Shown here: piece after piece, positions 27,207 to 35,452 of the stretch | Layout of the letters: each line of letters starts with the position of its first letter | Position numbering within the stretch: the stretch's first letter is position 1 | Origin: Planctomycetota bacterium | GTDB lineage: Bacteria > Planctomycetota > UBA1135 > UBA2386 | Reading direction: 5' to 3' | DNA: 39,701 nt | Assembly (NCBI GenBank): GCA_027621295.1 | Contig: JAQCBR010000022.1 | Location: forward strand, 1 to 39,701 | Notes under the pieces: model-generated | What the model saw: the letters and a program-made list of their open reading frames with translations, nothing else | The model's database searches: none | Told to the model about the DNA's origin: nothing | Program-made: the position numbers and the translations under genes

Positions 27207-28183
27207 GCCGCGCAGCGCACGGCGGGCGCGGTCCTGCGATCCGACTCGCGGGGCTCCGCAAGGTCTACACGACGCGCGGGCGCCCTCCGGTCGTCGCGGT
27301 CGACGGGCTGGACCTGACGGTCGAGCGCGGCGAGATCTTCGGGCTGCTCGGCCCGAACGGTGCGGGCAAGACGACCACCGTGGAGATCTGCGAAGGCCTG
27401 CTCGACGCGACCGAAGGCGTCGTCGAGGTGCTGGGGATGGACTGGGGGGGCGACGCGGAGCAGATCCGCGCGCGTATCGGCGTGTCGCTCCAGGACACGC
27501 GGCTGTTCGAGAAGCAGACCGTCGCCGAGCTCTGCGCGCTGTTCGCCGGGCTCTACGAGCCGAGTCGGTCGGTCGAGGAGCTGATCGCGCTCGTGCAGCT
27601 CGAGGAGAAGGCCGACACCCGCTACGCGCACCTTTCGGGCGGACAGCGGCAGCGCCTCGCGGTGGCGACCGCGCTCGCCGGGCGACCCGAGCTGCTGTTC
27701 CTCGACGAGCCGACGACGGGACTCGATCCCCAGTCGCGACGCTCGCTGTGGGACGTGATCCGCGCGTACCGCGACGAGGACGGCGGCACCGTCGTGCTGA
27801 CCACGCACTACATGGAAGAGGCGGCGCAGCTCTGCGACCGCGTGATGGTCGTCGACCACGGCCGCTCGATCGCGCTCGGCTCGCCCGCCGAGCTGATCGC
27901 CGGCCTCGGCGCGGCGCACGTCGTCGAGGCGCGGGCGCCGGGGCTCGCCGCGCGGGTCGATGGCGGGGTCCTCGAAGGGATCGAAGGCATCCTGGAACGC
28001 CACGCGAACGGCGATCGTCTGCACCTCAGCGTGACGGCGCCGCACGTGGTGCTCCCCGGCATCCTGCGCGCGTTCGAGCGCGCGGGAGTCGAACTCGAGG
28101 CGCTGACGACGCGCCACACGAGCCTCGAGGACGTGTTCGTCCACCTGACCGGTCGCCAGCTCCGCGACGGAGGTGAGTCATGA
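27203..28183 (+). CDS. ABC transporter ATP-binding protein (ABC-2 type, DrrA/CcmA-like)
   Basis: A 326-residue ATPase that should power the permease encoded next. Walker A GLLGPNGAGKTTT (about 50-62), Q-loop GVSLQDTRLF, ABC signature YAHLSGGQRQRLAVA, Walker B LLFLDEPTTGLD and switch His in VVLTTHYMEEA are intact. About 80 residues follow the ATPase core, as in the DrrA-type drug and lipid exporters, and end SLEDVFVHLTGRQLRD, the usual close of that group. The start overlaps the stop of the aldolase fusion (ATGA), and its own stop overlaps the permease start in the same way, so the three are translationally coupled. Confidence 0.95.
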   Translation: MSRAAHGGRGPAIRLAGLRKVYTTRGRPPVVAVDGLDLTVERGEIFGLLGPNGAGKTTTVEICEGLLDATEGVVEVLGMDWGGDAEQIRARIGVSLQDTRLFEKQTVAELCALFAGLYEPSRSVEELIALVQLEEKADTRYAHLSGGQRQRLAVATALAGRPELLFLDEPTTGLDPQSRRSLWDVIRAYRDEDGGTVVLTTHYMEEAAQLCDRVMVVDHGRSIALGSPAELIAGLGAAHVVEARAPGLAARVDGGVLEGIEGILERHANGDRLHLSVTAPHVVLPGILRAFERAGVELEALTTRHTSLEDVFVHLTGRQLRDGGES

Positions 28184-29220
28184 GACCACGCGTGCTCCGG
28201 GCGGTGACCCGCACGGTCCTGCTCGAACACCTGCGGACGCCCGAAGCGGTGTTCTGGACCTACGGATTCCCGCTGGTGATGGCGCTCGTGCTCGGCTTCG
28301 CGTTCGGCGAGGGGAAGGCCGAGCCGAGCCGGGTCGCCGTGGTCGACGATGCCCCGGCAGCGCTGATCGCGGCGATCGACGAGCACTCCGAGGACCGGGT
28401 GACCGCGCAGACGATGACGGCGATGGAGGCGCGACGCGCGCTGACGCTCGGCCTCGTCGACCTCGTCGTGTCGGGTGAGCCCGCGCGGCCCGTCTTCGAC
28501 CTCGATCCGATGCGCACAGGCTCCGAGCTGGCTCGGCTGCAGGTCGAGCGCGCGCTGCTCCGTGCCGGCGGCGCGGTGGACCCAGGTGCCGGCTCCTTGA
28601 TCAGGCCGGTCGACGAGCCGGGCGACCGCTACATCGACTTCCTCATCGCCGGCCTGATCGGCATGAACCTGCTCGGGGCCGGGATGTACGGCATTGGCTA
28701 CAACGTCGTGATGATGCGGTCGAACAAGCTGCTGCGTCGTCTCGCGGTCACGCCGATGCGCCGCGGGGAGTTCCTGGCCGCGTTCCTGATGAGTCGGACC
28801 TTGCTCGCGCTGCCTCCGCCGCTGGCGATCCTCGCGTTCGGGATCTTCGCGTTCGGGGTCCCGGTGCACGGCTCCTGGCTCGCGCTCCTCGGCCTGATCC
28901 TGCTCGGCACGCTGACGTTCGCCGGGCTCGGGCTCCTGGTCGCGAGCCGCGCCCGGACCAGCGAGTCGGTGTCCGGGTGGATCAACCTCGTGACGATGCC
29001 GATGTGGCTTCTCGGCGGGATCTTCTTCAGCAACGAGCGGTTCCCGGACCTCGTCCAGCCGCTGGTCCGGGCGATGCCGATGACCCAGTTCACCGACGGG
29101 ATGCGCGGGATCATGCTCGGTTCGTTCGACCCCGGGCAGATCGCCACTTCGGCGGTCGGGTTGGCGGTGGTCGGGCTGCTGTCGTTCGCTGCGGCGCTCC
29201 GTCTGTTCCGCTGGAACTGA
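28180..29220 (+). CDS. ABC-2 type transporter permease
   Basis: A 346-residue integral membrane protein with the YhgE/ABC-2 layout: one N-terminal helix (AVFWTYGFPLVMALVLGFAFG), a loop domain of roughly 130 residues outside the membrane (VAVVDDAPAALIAAI and on), then five helices including LIAGLIGMNLLGAGMYGIG, LAILAFGIFAFGVPV, LLGLILLGTLTFAGLGLL, MPMWLLGGIFF and a last helix ending FRWN. The PMWLLGGIFFSNERFPDLVQPL stretch is typical of ABC-2 permeases. It makes an exporter with the ATPase upstream. The cargo is unknown; coupling to the aldolase/dehydrogenase gene may be only organisational. Confidence 0.93.
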   Translation: MRPRVLRAVTRTVLLEHLRTPEAVFWTYGFPLVMALVLGFAFGEGKAEPSRVAVVDDAPAALIAAIDEHSEDRVTAQTMTAMEARRALTLGLVDLVVSGEPARPVFDLDPMRTGSELARLQVERALLRAGGAVDPGAGSLIRPVDEPGDRYIDFLIAGLIGMNLLGAGMYGIGYNVVMMRSNKLLRRLAVTPMRRGEFLAAFLMSRTLLALPPPLAILAFGIFAFGVPVHGSWLALLGLILLGTLTFAGLGLLVASRARTSESVSGWINLVTMPMWLLGGIFFSNERFPDLVQPLVRAMPMTQFTDGMRGIMLGSFDPGQIATSAVGLAVVGLLSFAAALRLFRWN

Positions 29221-29287
29221 ACTGCGTGCCCTGACCCGGGTCCCGCGCGTGGAACCCCAGGGTCGGGCGGCTATCCTCGCCGCCAGG

Positions 29288-29692
29288 ATGATCGATGCCC
29301 TGCACCACATCGGAGTGGCGGTCCGCTCGCTCGACGAATCGCTGCGTCACTGGGTCGACGGCCTCGGGCTCGTGCTCCAGGGCATCGAGGAGGTGCCGAC
29401 CGAGAAGGTCCGGGTCGCGATCCTGCTCGCGGGAGAGACCCGGATCGAGCTGCTCGAGCCCACGGCCGACGACTCGCCGATCGCGCGCTTCCTCGACAAG
29501 CGCGGTCCCGGCGTGCACCACCTCGCGTTCCGCAGCCCGGACACCGGCGAGGCGATCCGGGTGCTGACCGACGCAGGGGCTCCGATGCTCGACGAAGCCC
29601 CGCGCCCCGGCGCGCACGGCACGAAGGTCGCGTTCGTGCACCCCCGCTTCCTCGGCGGCGTCCTCGCAGAGATCGTCCAGGACCCCATCTGA
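29288..29692 (+). CDS. mce: Methylmalonyl-CoA epimerase
   Basis: Interconverts (S)- and (R)-methylmalonyl-CoA, the step between propionyl-CoA carboxylase and the B12-dependent mutase. The 134-residue VOC-fold protein has two paired beta-alpha-beta-beta-beta modules with the metal ligands in [22 protein letters not shown] and LAEIVQ, and the length matches characterised epimerases. ATG 29288 is preferred over a longer frame because the first metal-binding strand follows at once. It leads the carboxylase cluster, 65 nt before the carboxyltransferase gene. Context and motifs agree, so the call is fairly firm. Confidence 0.92.
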   Translation: MIDALHHIGVAVRSLDESLRHWVDGLGLVLQGIEEVPTEKVRVAILLAGETRIELLEPTADDSPIARFLDKRGPGVHHLAFRSPDTGEAIRVLTDAGAPMLDEAPRPGAHGTKVAFVHPRFLGGVLAEIVQDPI

Positions 29693-29757
29693 TCCGTTCG
29701 GAGACGCGCTGGCCGCACTTCCCTCCGAGATCGCGACGGCCTAGCCGCACCACCACC

Positions 29758-31317
29758 ATGACCGACACGTCCAACCCCGCAGATCGCCTGAAGGACATGC
29801 GCGTCCGCTCGCTCGAGGGCGGCGGCGCAGCCCGCGTCGAGGCCCAGCACGCGAAGGGGAAGCTCACTGCCCGTGAGCGCATCGACCTGCTCGTCGATCC
29901 GGGCAGCTTCGTCGAGATCGACCGCTACGTGGTGCACCGCTGCCGGGACTTCGGCATGGACGCCGAGCAGAACCAGATCCTGGGCGACGGCGTGATCACC
30001 GGCTCGGCGAAGATCGGCGGCCGGTCGGTCTACCTGTTCAGCCAGGACTTCACGGTCTTCGGCGGATCGCTGAGCGAGACCCACGCCAAGAAGATCTGCA
30101 AGGTCATGGACCTGGCGATGAAGATGGGGGTCCCGGTCGTCGGTCTGAACGACTCGGGCGGCGCGCGGATCCAGGAAGGCGTGGTGTCGCTGGGCGGCTA
30201 CGCGGACATCTTCCTCCGCAACACGCTGGCGTCGGGCGTGGTCCCGCAGATCAGCGCGATCATGGGGCCGTGTGCCGGCGGCGCGGTCTACTCCCCGTCG
30301 ATCACGGACTTCGTGATGATGGTGGAGGGCACGAGCTTCATGCACATCACGGGGCCCGACGTGGTCAAGACCGTGACGCACGAGGACGTCACCTCGGAGG
30401 AGCTCGGCGGCGCGCGCATCCACAGCCAGAAGAGCGGCGTCGCGCACTTCACCGCGCCGGACGACGCCTCCTGCCTCGCCAAGGTCCGGGAGCTGCTGTC
30501 GTACCTGCCGCTGAACAACGCCGAGGACCCGCCGTTCGTCGCCACCGAGGACGACCCGAACCGCGCCGATCCCGAGCTGGACACGATCGTCCCCGAGTCG
30601 AGCGACCAGCCGTACGACATCCGCAAGGTCATCGAGCGGGTCGTCGACGACGCGCGGTTCCTCGAGGTCCACGAGGCCTACGCGCGGAACATGGTCGTCG
30701 GCTTCGCCCGCCTGGGCGGCCGGGTGGTCGGCATCATCGCCAACCAGCCTGCCTACCTCGCCGGCGTGCTCGACATCCACGCGAGCCTGAAGGGCGCGCG
30801 CTTCATCCGCTTCTGTGACTGCTTCAACATCCCGCTCCTCACCTTCGAGGATGTCCCCGGGTTCATGCCCGGCAAGGACCAGGAGCACGGCGGGATCATC
30901 ATCCACGGCGCGAAGCTGCTCTACGCGTACTGCGAGGCGACCGTGCCGAAGCTCACGGTCATCACCCGCAAGGCCTACGGCGGTGCCTACGACGTGATGT
31001 CGAGCAAGCACATCCGCGGCGACGTCAACCTCGCGTGGCCGTCCGCCGAGATCGCGGTGATGGGCGCCGAGGGCGCAGCGAAGATCGTGTTCCGCAAGGA
31101 GATCGGTCAGGCCGCCGACCCGAGGGCCGAAGAGGCGCGCCTCGTCGCCCAGTACAAGGCGCGGTTCAACAACCCTTACCTCGCCGCGGCGCACGGCTAC
31201 GTCGACGACGTGATCCTGCCGCGCGAGACCCGCGCTCGCCTGATCCAGGCGCTGGAACTCGTCGGTCGGAAGCGGGACCGCAACCCGCCGAAGAAGCACG
31301 GCAACATCCCGCTCTGA
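29758..31317 (+). CDS. pccB: Acyl-CoA carboxylase carboxyltransferase, propionyl-CoA type (beta subunit)
   Basis: Transfers the carboxyl group from carboxybiotin to propionyl-CoA, giving (S)-methylmalonyl-CoA. The 519-residue chain contains both crotonase-fold halves: [70 protein letters not shown], then [45 protein letters not shown] and [24 protein letters not shown]. The Asp in GGAYDVM is, as I recall, the residue that favours propionyl- over acetyl-CoA in Streptomyces PccB. With the epimerase upstream and biotin carboxylase and carrier genes downstream, the set is a complete propionyl-CoA carboxylase. Confidence 0.94.
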   Translation: MTDTSNPADRLKDMRVRSLEGGGAARVEAQHAKGKLTARERIDLLVDPGSFVEIDRYVVHRCRDFGMDAEQNQILGDGVITGSAKIGGRSVYLFSQDFTVFGGSLSETHAKKICKVMDLAMKMGVPVVGLNDSGGARIQEGVVSLGGYADIFLRNTLASGVVPQISAIMGPCAGGAVYSPSITDFVMMVEGTSFMHITGPDVVKTVTHEDVTSEELGGARIHSQKSGVAHFTAPDDASCLAKVRELLSYLPLNNAEDPPFVATEDDPNRADPELDTIVPESSDQPYDIRKVIERVVDDARFLEVHEAYARNMVVGFARLGGRVVGIIANQPAYLAGVLDIHASLKGARFIRFCDCFNIPLLTFEDVPGFMPGKDQEHGGIIIHGAKLLYAYCEATVPKLTVITRKAYGGAYDVMSSKHIRGDVNLAWPSAEIAVMGAEGAAKIVFRKEIGQAADPRAEEARLVAQYKARFNNPYLAAAHGYVDDVILPRETRARLIQALELVGRKRDRNPPKKHGNIPL

Positions 31318-31366
31318 ATCCGAACGTCCCCGGTCGATACCGCCGACTCCAAGGATCGTCTCGCCG

Positions 31367-32866
31367 ATGAGTCCACCTCTCTTCCAACGTGTCCTGATCG
31401 CCAACCGCGGCGAGATCGCGCTCCGCGTGATCCGCACCGCGCGCGAGATGGGCATCGAGTCGGTCGCCGTCTACTCGGACGCGGACCGCAACGCCCTCCA
31501 CGTCCGCCGCGCCGACCATGCGGTCCGGATCGGCGGCTCGGCTCCGTCCGACAGCTACCTCCGCGTCGATGCGGTGCTGGCCGCGGCGCGTGAGTCCGGC
31601 GCCGACTGCATCCACCCGGGCTACGGCTTCCTGTCCGAGAACGCGGGTTTCTCCGAAGCGTGTGCGGAGGCAGGCATCACGTTCCTCGGCCCGTCGGCGG
31701 ACGCGATCCGCAAGATGGGGGACAAGGTCGAGGCGCGCCGGGTCGCCGACGACGCGGGCGTGCCCCTCGTGCCGGGCCTGAAGGACGACGTCCGCGACGA
31801 CGCGGTGCTGATCGAGAAGGCCGCCGAGATCGGCTACCCGGTGATGCTCAAGGCCGCGGCCGGCGGCGGCGGCAAGGGCATCCGCATCGTCCGCGCGGAG
31901 AAGGACCTGCTGGCCGCGGCGAGCATGGCTCGGGCCGAGGCGCGCGGCGCGTTCGGCGACGACCGCGTCTACCTCGAGAAGTTCGTCACGCGTCCGCGCC
32001 ACGTCGAGGTGCAGATCGTCGCCGACCAGCACGGCGGCGTGACGGCGTTCGGCGAGCGGGAGTGCTCGGTGCAGCGCCGTCACCAGAAGCTCGTCGAGGA
32101 GTCGCCCTGTCCGGCTCTGACGCCCGAACTCCGCGCGGCGATGTGCGAGGCCGCCTGTCGCCTCGCGCGCGCGGTCGACTACGTCGGCGCAGGGACCGTC
32201 GAGTTCCTGTACTCCGAGGGGGCGTTCTACTTCCTCGAGATGAACACGCGCCTCCAGGTCGAACACCCGATCACCGAGGAGCGGTTCGGCGTGGACCTGG
32301 TCCGCGAGCAGTTCCGGGTCGCTGCTGGCCTCCCCGTCTGCGAGGCGCCCGAGCCCCGCGGCCATGCGATCGAAGTGCGCGTGAACGCCGAGGACCCGGA
32401 CAACTTCTTCCCGTCGCTCGGCCGGATCCGCCGGCTCGGCGTGCCGGGCGGGCAGGGTGTGCGGCTCGACTCGGCGCTGTTCCGAGGCCTCGAGGTGACG
32501 CCGTTCTACGACAGCATGCTCGCCAAGCTCGTCGTGCACGCCGAGGACCGGGACACGGCGATCGCGCGCGCGATCCGCGCGATCCGTGAGTTCCGCATCG
32601 TCGGCGTCACGACCTCGATGCCTGTCGCGATGCGCGCGCTCGACAGCGAGGAGTTCCGTTCCGGGGACTACGACACCGGCATCCTCGAGCGGATCGACCG
32701 GCGCCCGTCGGACAAGGTGCTGGAGCTTGCCGCGCTCGCGGCTGCCGTCGGCAAGTTCTTGGCGACCGAGGAGATCCCGGTCGCACCGTCGGCGGCATCC
32801 CGGCCGCCGATCTCAGCCTGGAACCTCCTGGATCGGGCCGAGAGGCTCGGGAGGGGCATGCGATGA
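31367..32866 (+). CDS. Biotin carboxylase subunit of the acyl-CoA carboxylase
   Basis: ATP-dependent carboxylation of biotin on the carrier protein. The 499-residue chain shows the N-terminal VLIANRGEIALRVIRTAREMGI, GYGFLSENAGFSEAC, the glycine-rich ATP loop KAAAGGGGKGIRIV, HVEVQIVADQHGG, ECSVQRRHQKLVEESP, FLEMNTRLQVEHPITEE and the C-terminal EVRVNAEDPDNFFPS. It is about 50 residues longer at the C-terminus than AccC, the extra part being a poorly conserved linker, and lacks a fused biotinyl domain. That domain is supplied by the next gene, whose start overlaps this stop by 4 nt (ATGA). An AAGGA stretch 10 nt before the ATG may be its ribosome binding site. Confidence 0.95.
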   Translation: MSPPLFQRVLIANRGEIALRVIRTAREMGIESVAVYSDADRNALHVRRADHAVRIGGSAPSDSYLRVDAVLAAARESGADCIHPGYGFLSENAGFSEACAEAGITFLGPSADAIRKMGDKVEARRVADDAGVPLVPGLKDDVRDDAVLIEKAAEIGYPVMLKAAAGGGGKGIRIVRAEKDLLAAASMARAEARGAFGDDRVYLEKFVTRPRHVEVQIVADQHGGVTAFGERECSVQRRHQKLVEESPCPALTPELRAAMCEAACRLARAVDYVGAGTVEFLYSEGAFYFLEMNTRLQVEHPITEERFGVDLVREQFRVAAGLPVCEAPEPRGHAIEVRVNAEDPDNFFPSLGRIRRLGVPGGQGVRLDSALFRGLEVTPFYDSMLAKLVVHAEDRDTAIARAIRAIREFRIVGVTTSMPVAMRALDSEEFRSGDYDTGILERIDRRPSDKVLELAALAAAVGKFLATEEIPVAPSAASRPPISAWNLLDRAERLGRGMR

Positions 32867-33399
32867 AGTACTTCGCCAAGGCCCTCGACGTCGAGCGCTC
32901 GTTCACGTTCGAACGGCGCAACGGTTCGCTGCTGGTCGTGCGTGACGACGGCGAGTCGTTCGTCGTCGACCTGTCTCCGGTCGGTGACGGCGGCGCCTAC
33001 TCGTTCCTCGTCGACGGACGGAGCTTCGACTGCCTCCTCGAGCGCGAGCAGGGCACCACCGTCGTCCAGCTGCTCGGCGAGCGTGTCGTCGTGGCGATCC
33101 AGGACGAGCGTGAGCTCGCCGCGCAGAGGGTCGCAGGTCACAAGGGCGGCGGCCGGCGCGCGATCGAGGCGGTCATGCCCGGCGTCGTGGTCGACGTGAA
33201 GGTCGCCGAGGGCGACACCGTCGAAGATGGCCAGACGCTCTGCATCCTCGAGGCGATGAAGATGCAGAACCCGATCCCGGCCGACGGACGCGCGGTGGTG
33301 GCGCGCGTCGCGGTCAAGCCGGGCGATGTCGTCGCGGGCGGTGACCTGCTGGTCGAGCTCGACGACGCGCCCGAGGCCGAAGAGGGCGCCGCGTCGTGA
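32863..33399 (+). CDS. Biotin carboxyl carrier protein of the acyl-CoA carboxylase
   Basis: A 178-residue carrier that shuttles carboxybiotin between the two catalytic subunits. The biotinyl domain covers about 105-170 with MPGVVVDVKVAEGDTVEDGQ and the attachment site LEAMKMQNPI, in which Lys is biotinylated. The first 100 residues correspond to the linker (BT-like) region between biotin carboxylase and carrier domains in fused propionyl-CoA carboxylase alpha chains, so this gene plus the previous one equal a split alpha subunit. Start and stop both overlap neighbouring genes by 4 nt. Confidence 0.93.
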   Translation: MKYFAKALDVERSFTFERRNGSLLVVRDDGESFVVDLSPVGDGGAYSFLVDGRSFDCLLEREQGTTVVQLLGERVVVAIQDERELAAQRVAGHKGGGRRAIEAVMPGVVVDVKVAEGDTVEDGQTLCILEAMKMQNPIPADGRAVVARVAVKPGDVVAGGDLLVELDDAPEAEEGAAS

Positions 33400-34034
33400 A
33401 CGTCGTCCGGGCGTGCGCGGTCGCCGTGGCGCTCGTTCTCGCCGGCTGTGCGTCCGCCCCGGACGTGATCCCGTTCCGCGGCGCGTCTCCGTCCCGACTG
33501 GCGATCCTCCCCGTCGCCTCCTCGTCCGAGTCGCTGGGGCCGATGGCCGAGTTCGTCGAGTCCAGCCTGCACACGGTGATGCGGGACCACGGCTACGGCG
33601 CGGTTCCGGCCGGGGTCGTCGCGCGTGTCGACGGCGCTCGCGCCGCGCCCACCCCGGAACTGCTGACGGAGCTGGTCCGCGTGTTCCAGGTGGACTCCGT
33701 CCTGATCTCCGAGCTCCGCGCGGTCTCGGGTGCGGCCGTCGCCGGTCCGCAGGAGATCGCGCTGCGTTGGACGTTCCTCGACCCTGCCGACGGCAGGGTC
33801 CTGTGGACCGAGCAGGAGGTTGCCGTGCCCGGGCAGGTCATCGCGCGGCACCTCGGTAGCCCAGGGAGCCGCTTCGAGGCGGACCCGTTCTTCCAGGACG
33901 AGCCCCAGGTCGGACGGGGTGGTCAGACCTGGGTGACCGAGGTCCGCGCCCGGAGTCCGGAAGAGCTCGCGGAGCTGCTGCTCCGGGGCCTCCTCGTGCG
34001 GCTGCCCGAGGGGCCCGGCGCGCGGTCGCGGTAG
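33396..34034 (+). CDS. Predicted lipoprotein, DUF799/GNA1162-like layout
   Basis: A 212-residue protein with a signal peptide ending in the lipobox LAGC (Cys at about residue 18), so it should be anchored in a membrane by its lipid. The mature part starts SRLAILPVASSSESLG, then helix-rich ESSLHTVMRDHGYGAVPAGVV, then strands VDSVLISEL, EIALRWTFLDPADGRVLWTEQE. This order recalls the DUF799/GNA1162 lipoproteins that oligomerise in the outer-membrane inner leaflet, but the match is weak. The GTG start overlaps the stop of the biotin-carrier gene, so it is the last gene of the carboxylase operon, with no evident metabolic reason. Confidence 0.75.
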   Translation: MNVVRACAVAVALVLAGCASAPDVIPFRGASPSRLAILPVASSSESLGPMAEFVESSLHTVMRDHGYGAVPAGVVARVDGARAAPTPELLTELVRVFQVDSVLISELRAVSGAAVAGPQEIALRWTFLDPADGRVLWTEQEVAVPGQVIARHLGSPGSRFEADPFFQDEPQVGRGGQTWVTEVRARSPEELAELLLRGLLVRLPEGPGARSR

Positions 34035-34062
34035 CGCTCGAACGGGCTCTACCGCTCGCTCG

Positions 34063-34569
34063 TCAGGCCTGCATCCACGCAGCCTGCTTCTCGGCCGCCG
34101 TGCCCAGGTAGTCGGGGCGCAGGCGGATCTCGAGGAAGCGCGCGTAGAGTCGGCGCACGATGCTGTGGATCTCGATGAAGTGCGCGGCACGCTCCCGATC
34201 GCGTTCGGCCTGCGACTCGCAGCTCTCGTCGTCCTGCGGCAGCTTGACGCTCCGCAGCTCGAGTTCGGTGCCGTCGAGCACGAAGGTCCACTCGCGCTCG
34301 CCCTGGGCGACGATCAGCTTGGCCTTCTTCAGGCGGTGGCCGCTGCGCAGCGCGGTGCGCGCCTCGGGGCTGCGCGTCGGCATGCCCTTGCGCATCGTCT
34401 GCAGCGTCTCGTCCTCGTCCAGCGGGGCGAACTCCAGGTAGTCGTCCATCGCGACGCCGATCACCGTGCCGCCCCCGAGGTCGAAGTCGCCGCCCTCGGT
34501 CTCGAGCCGGTACCAGAGCCAGGTCAGGAACTCCTCGCCGAGGAAGCCGTGGTTGGATGCGTCGCTCAT
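34063..34569 (-). CDS. RdgC C-terminal-half-like protein
   Basis: A 168-residue protein that I align by eye with the second half of RdgC, the ring-forming DNA-binding protein that modulates RecA. Matching segments: FLTWLWYRLETEGGDFDL against the LTEWVRSG..GF.L region, then a segment ending ARTALRSGHRLKKAKLIV against the NHIEAGKxxTKLAL region, then WTFVLDGTELELRSVKL against the IQFVxxDxGxLKRLKF region, followed by two helices with the pattern A.FI...S.VRRLYARFLEIR. The N-terminal RdgC half is missing here and is encoded by the gene immediately upstream, whose stop overlaps this start by 4 nt. Homology is my own reading and needs a profile search. Confidence 0.7.
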   Translation of the reverse strand: MSDASNHGFLGEEFLTWLWYRLETEGGDFDLGGGTVIGVAMDDYLEFAPLDEDETLQTMRKGMPTRSPEARTALRSGHRLKKAKLIVAQGEREWTFVLDGTELELRSVKLPQDDESCESQAERDRERAAHFIEIHSIVRRLYARFLEIRLRPDYLGTAAEKQAAWMQA

Positions 34570-35309
34570 GCCTCTTCGGCCTCTTCTTCGTGGCGCTCGT
34601 CGTGGTCAGGGGTGTCTTCGTGCTGCGTGTGTGCTGCTGCTGCTGCGGCCGCCGCATCAGCGTCGTCCTCGGCGTGCGGGCGCACGCCCGGCTTCGCGCC
34701 GAACACCGGAGCCTCGTCCCTCATCCAGCGGACCGGGGCCACCTCTTCGAGGTAGTTGCGCGCATCGCGGCCGATCCCGCTGCGGCAGGCGATCTCGTAC
34801 GCGTCGGCCAGGATCAGCCGCGCAGCGAACGTCTGGAAGAACAGCTTGGTGAACTCCTCGCGGACCGCCTTCGACGTGCCGAACAGGTAGACCATGCTCT
34901 CGGCGGGCACGTAGAGCACGTCGACCAACGCGACGCTCGGCAGCACGCGCGGGAGCATCTTGCTCTGCAGGTCCTCCTTCAGGTCCTTCCGCTCGCGTGC
35001 GCTGAGCTTCCGTCCAGCGCTCCGCTCGGCCTCGGTCCGGTGGATCGACAGCCAGATCGTCGGCAGCTTCTTCTTGTCGAAGCGGACTCTCAGCCAGATG
35101 GCCCGGTCGAGGTCGATGTCCTCCTGCTCGAAAGAGTCGCCTGTCGGGTCTCCGGCGGTCACCCAGCCGACCGAGCTCTCCTCGGACGCGGCGTTCTCGA
35201 TGGTGCGGAAGCGGAGCTTCTCGAGGGATTCGGCGAAGGCGGGGCTCGTCGGGTCGGGCAGCTTGCCCTCGACGTAGTAGGCGGCAAAGGAGCCGGAGCG
35301 TCGGAACAT
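34566..35309 (-). CDS. RdgC N-terminal-half-like protein with acidic Ala/His tail
   Basis: A 247-residue protein aligning with the first half of RdgC: FAESLEKLRFRTIE, SSVGWVTAGDP (RdgC MGWVxP), an IWLRVRFDKKKLPTIWL strand (RdgC EEKILPSPVIKQAL region), then ARERKDLKEDLQSKMLPRVLPSVALVDVLY, which parallels the EKDSLKDEVLHSLLPRAF...WID segment, and a helix VREEFTKLFFQTFA. After about residue 205 a low-complexity tail rich in Asp, Glu, Ala and His replaces the C-terminal RdgC half, which lies in the next gene. The gene is preceded by 143 nt containing the terminator of the isomerase gene, so it has its own transcription start or depends on read-through. Confidence 0.75.
   Translation of the reverse strand: MFRRSGSFAAYYVEGKLPDPTSPAFAESLEKLRFRTIENAASEESSVGWVTAGDPTGDSFEQEDIDLDRAIWLRVRFDKKKLPTIWLSIHRTEAERSAGRKLSARERKDLKEDLQSKMLPRVLPSVALVDVLYVPAESMVYLFGTSKAVREEFTKLFFQTFAARLILADAYEIACRSGIGRDARNYLEEVAPVRWMRDEAPVFGAKPGVRPHAEDDADAAAAAAAAHTQHEDTPDHDERHEEEAEEA
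34633..34646 (-). repeat. GCA/GCT trinucleotide run coding for poly-alanine
   Basis: Four and two-thirds GCT units on the plus strand read as GCA codons on the minus strand within the tail of the RdgC N-half-like gene. Such runs can change length by slippage; in-frame changes would only alter the alanine count. Confidence 0.6.
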
Positions 35310-35347
35310 CAGCGAGTTGCGGAGGAGCGAGGGAGGGGAGAACGAAA

Positions 35348-35381
35348 CGGCTCCGTGGCGGCCTGGGCCGGCACGGAGCCG
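35348..35381 (-). terminator. Rho-independent terminator of the peptidylprolyl isomerase gene
   Basis: CGGCTCCGTG and CACGGAGCCG form a perfect 10-bp stem around a 14-nt loop. On the minus strand the stem is followed by TTTCGTT, the expected T-rich tail, and it starts 71 nt after the stop of the isomerase gene. It also lies upstream of the RdgC-like pair and should insulate it. Confidence 0.7.
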
Positions 35382-35452
35382 AGAGGGTTGCGGTGCGCCG
35401 CAGCGGCGGCGCGCGAGTCGGAGCTCGCCGGACGGGTCCGGAACGTGATGCG

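Noticed and set aside
34621-34650. CRISPR-like or tandem-repeat array at the GCT run.
   Set aside because: It is a short trinucleotide run in a coding sequence encoding alanines.
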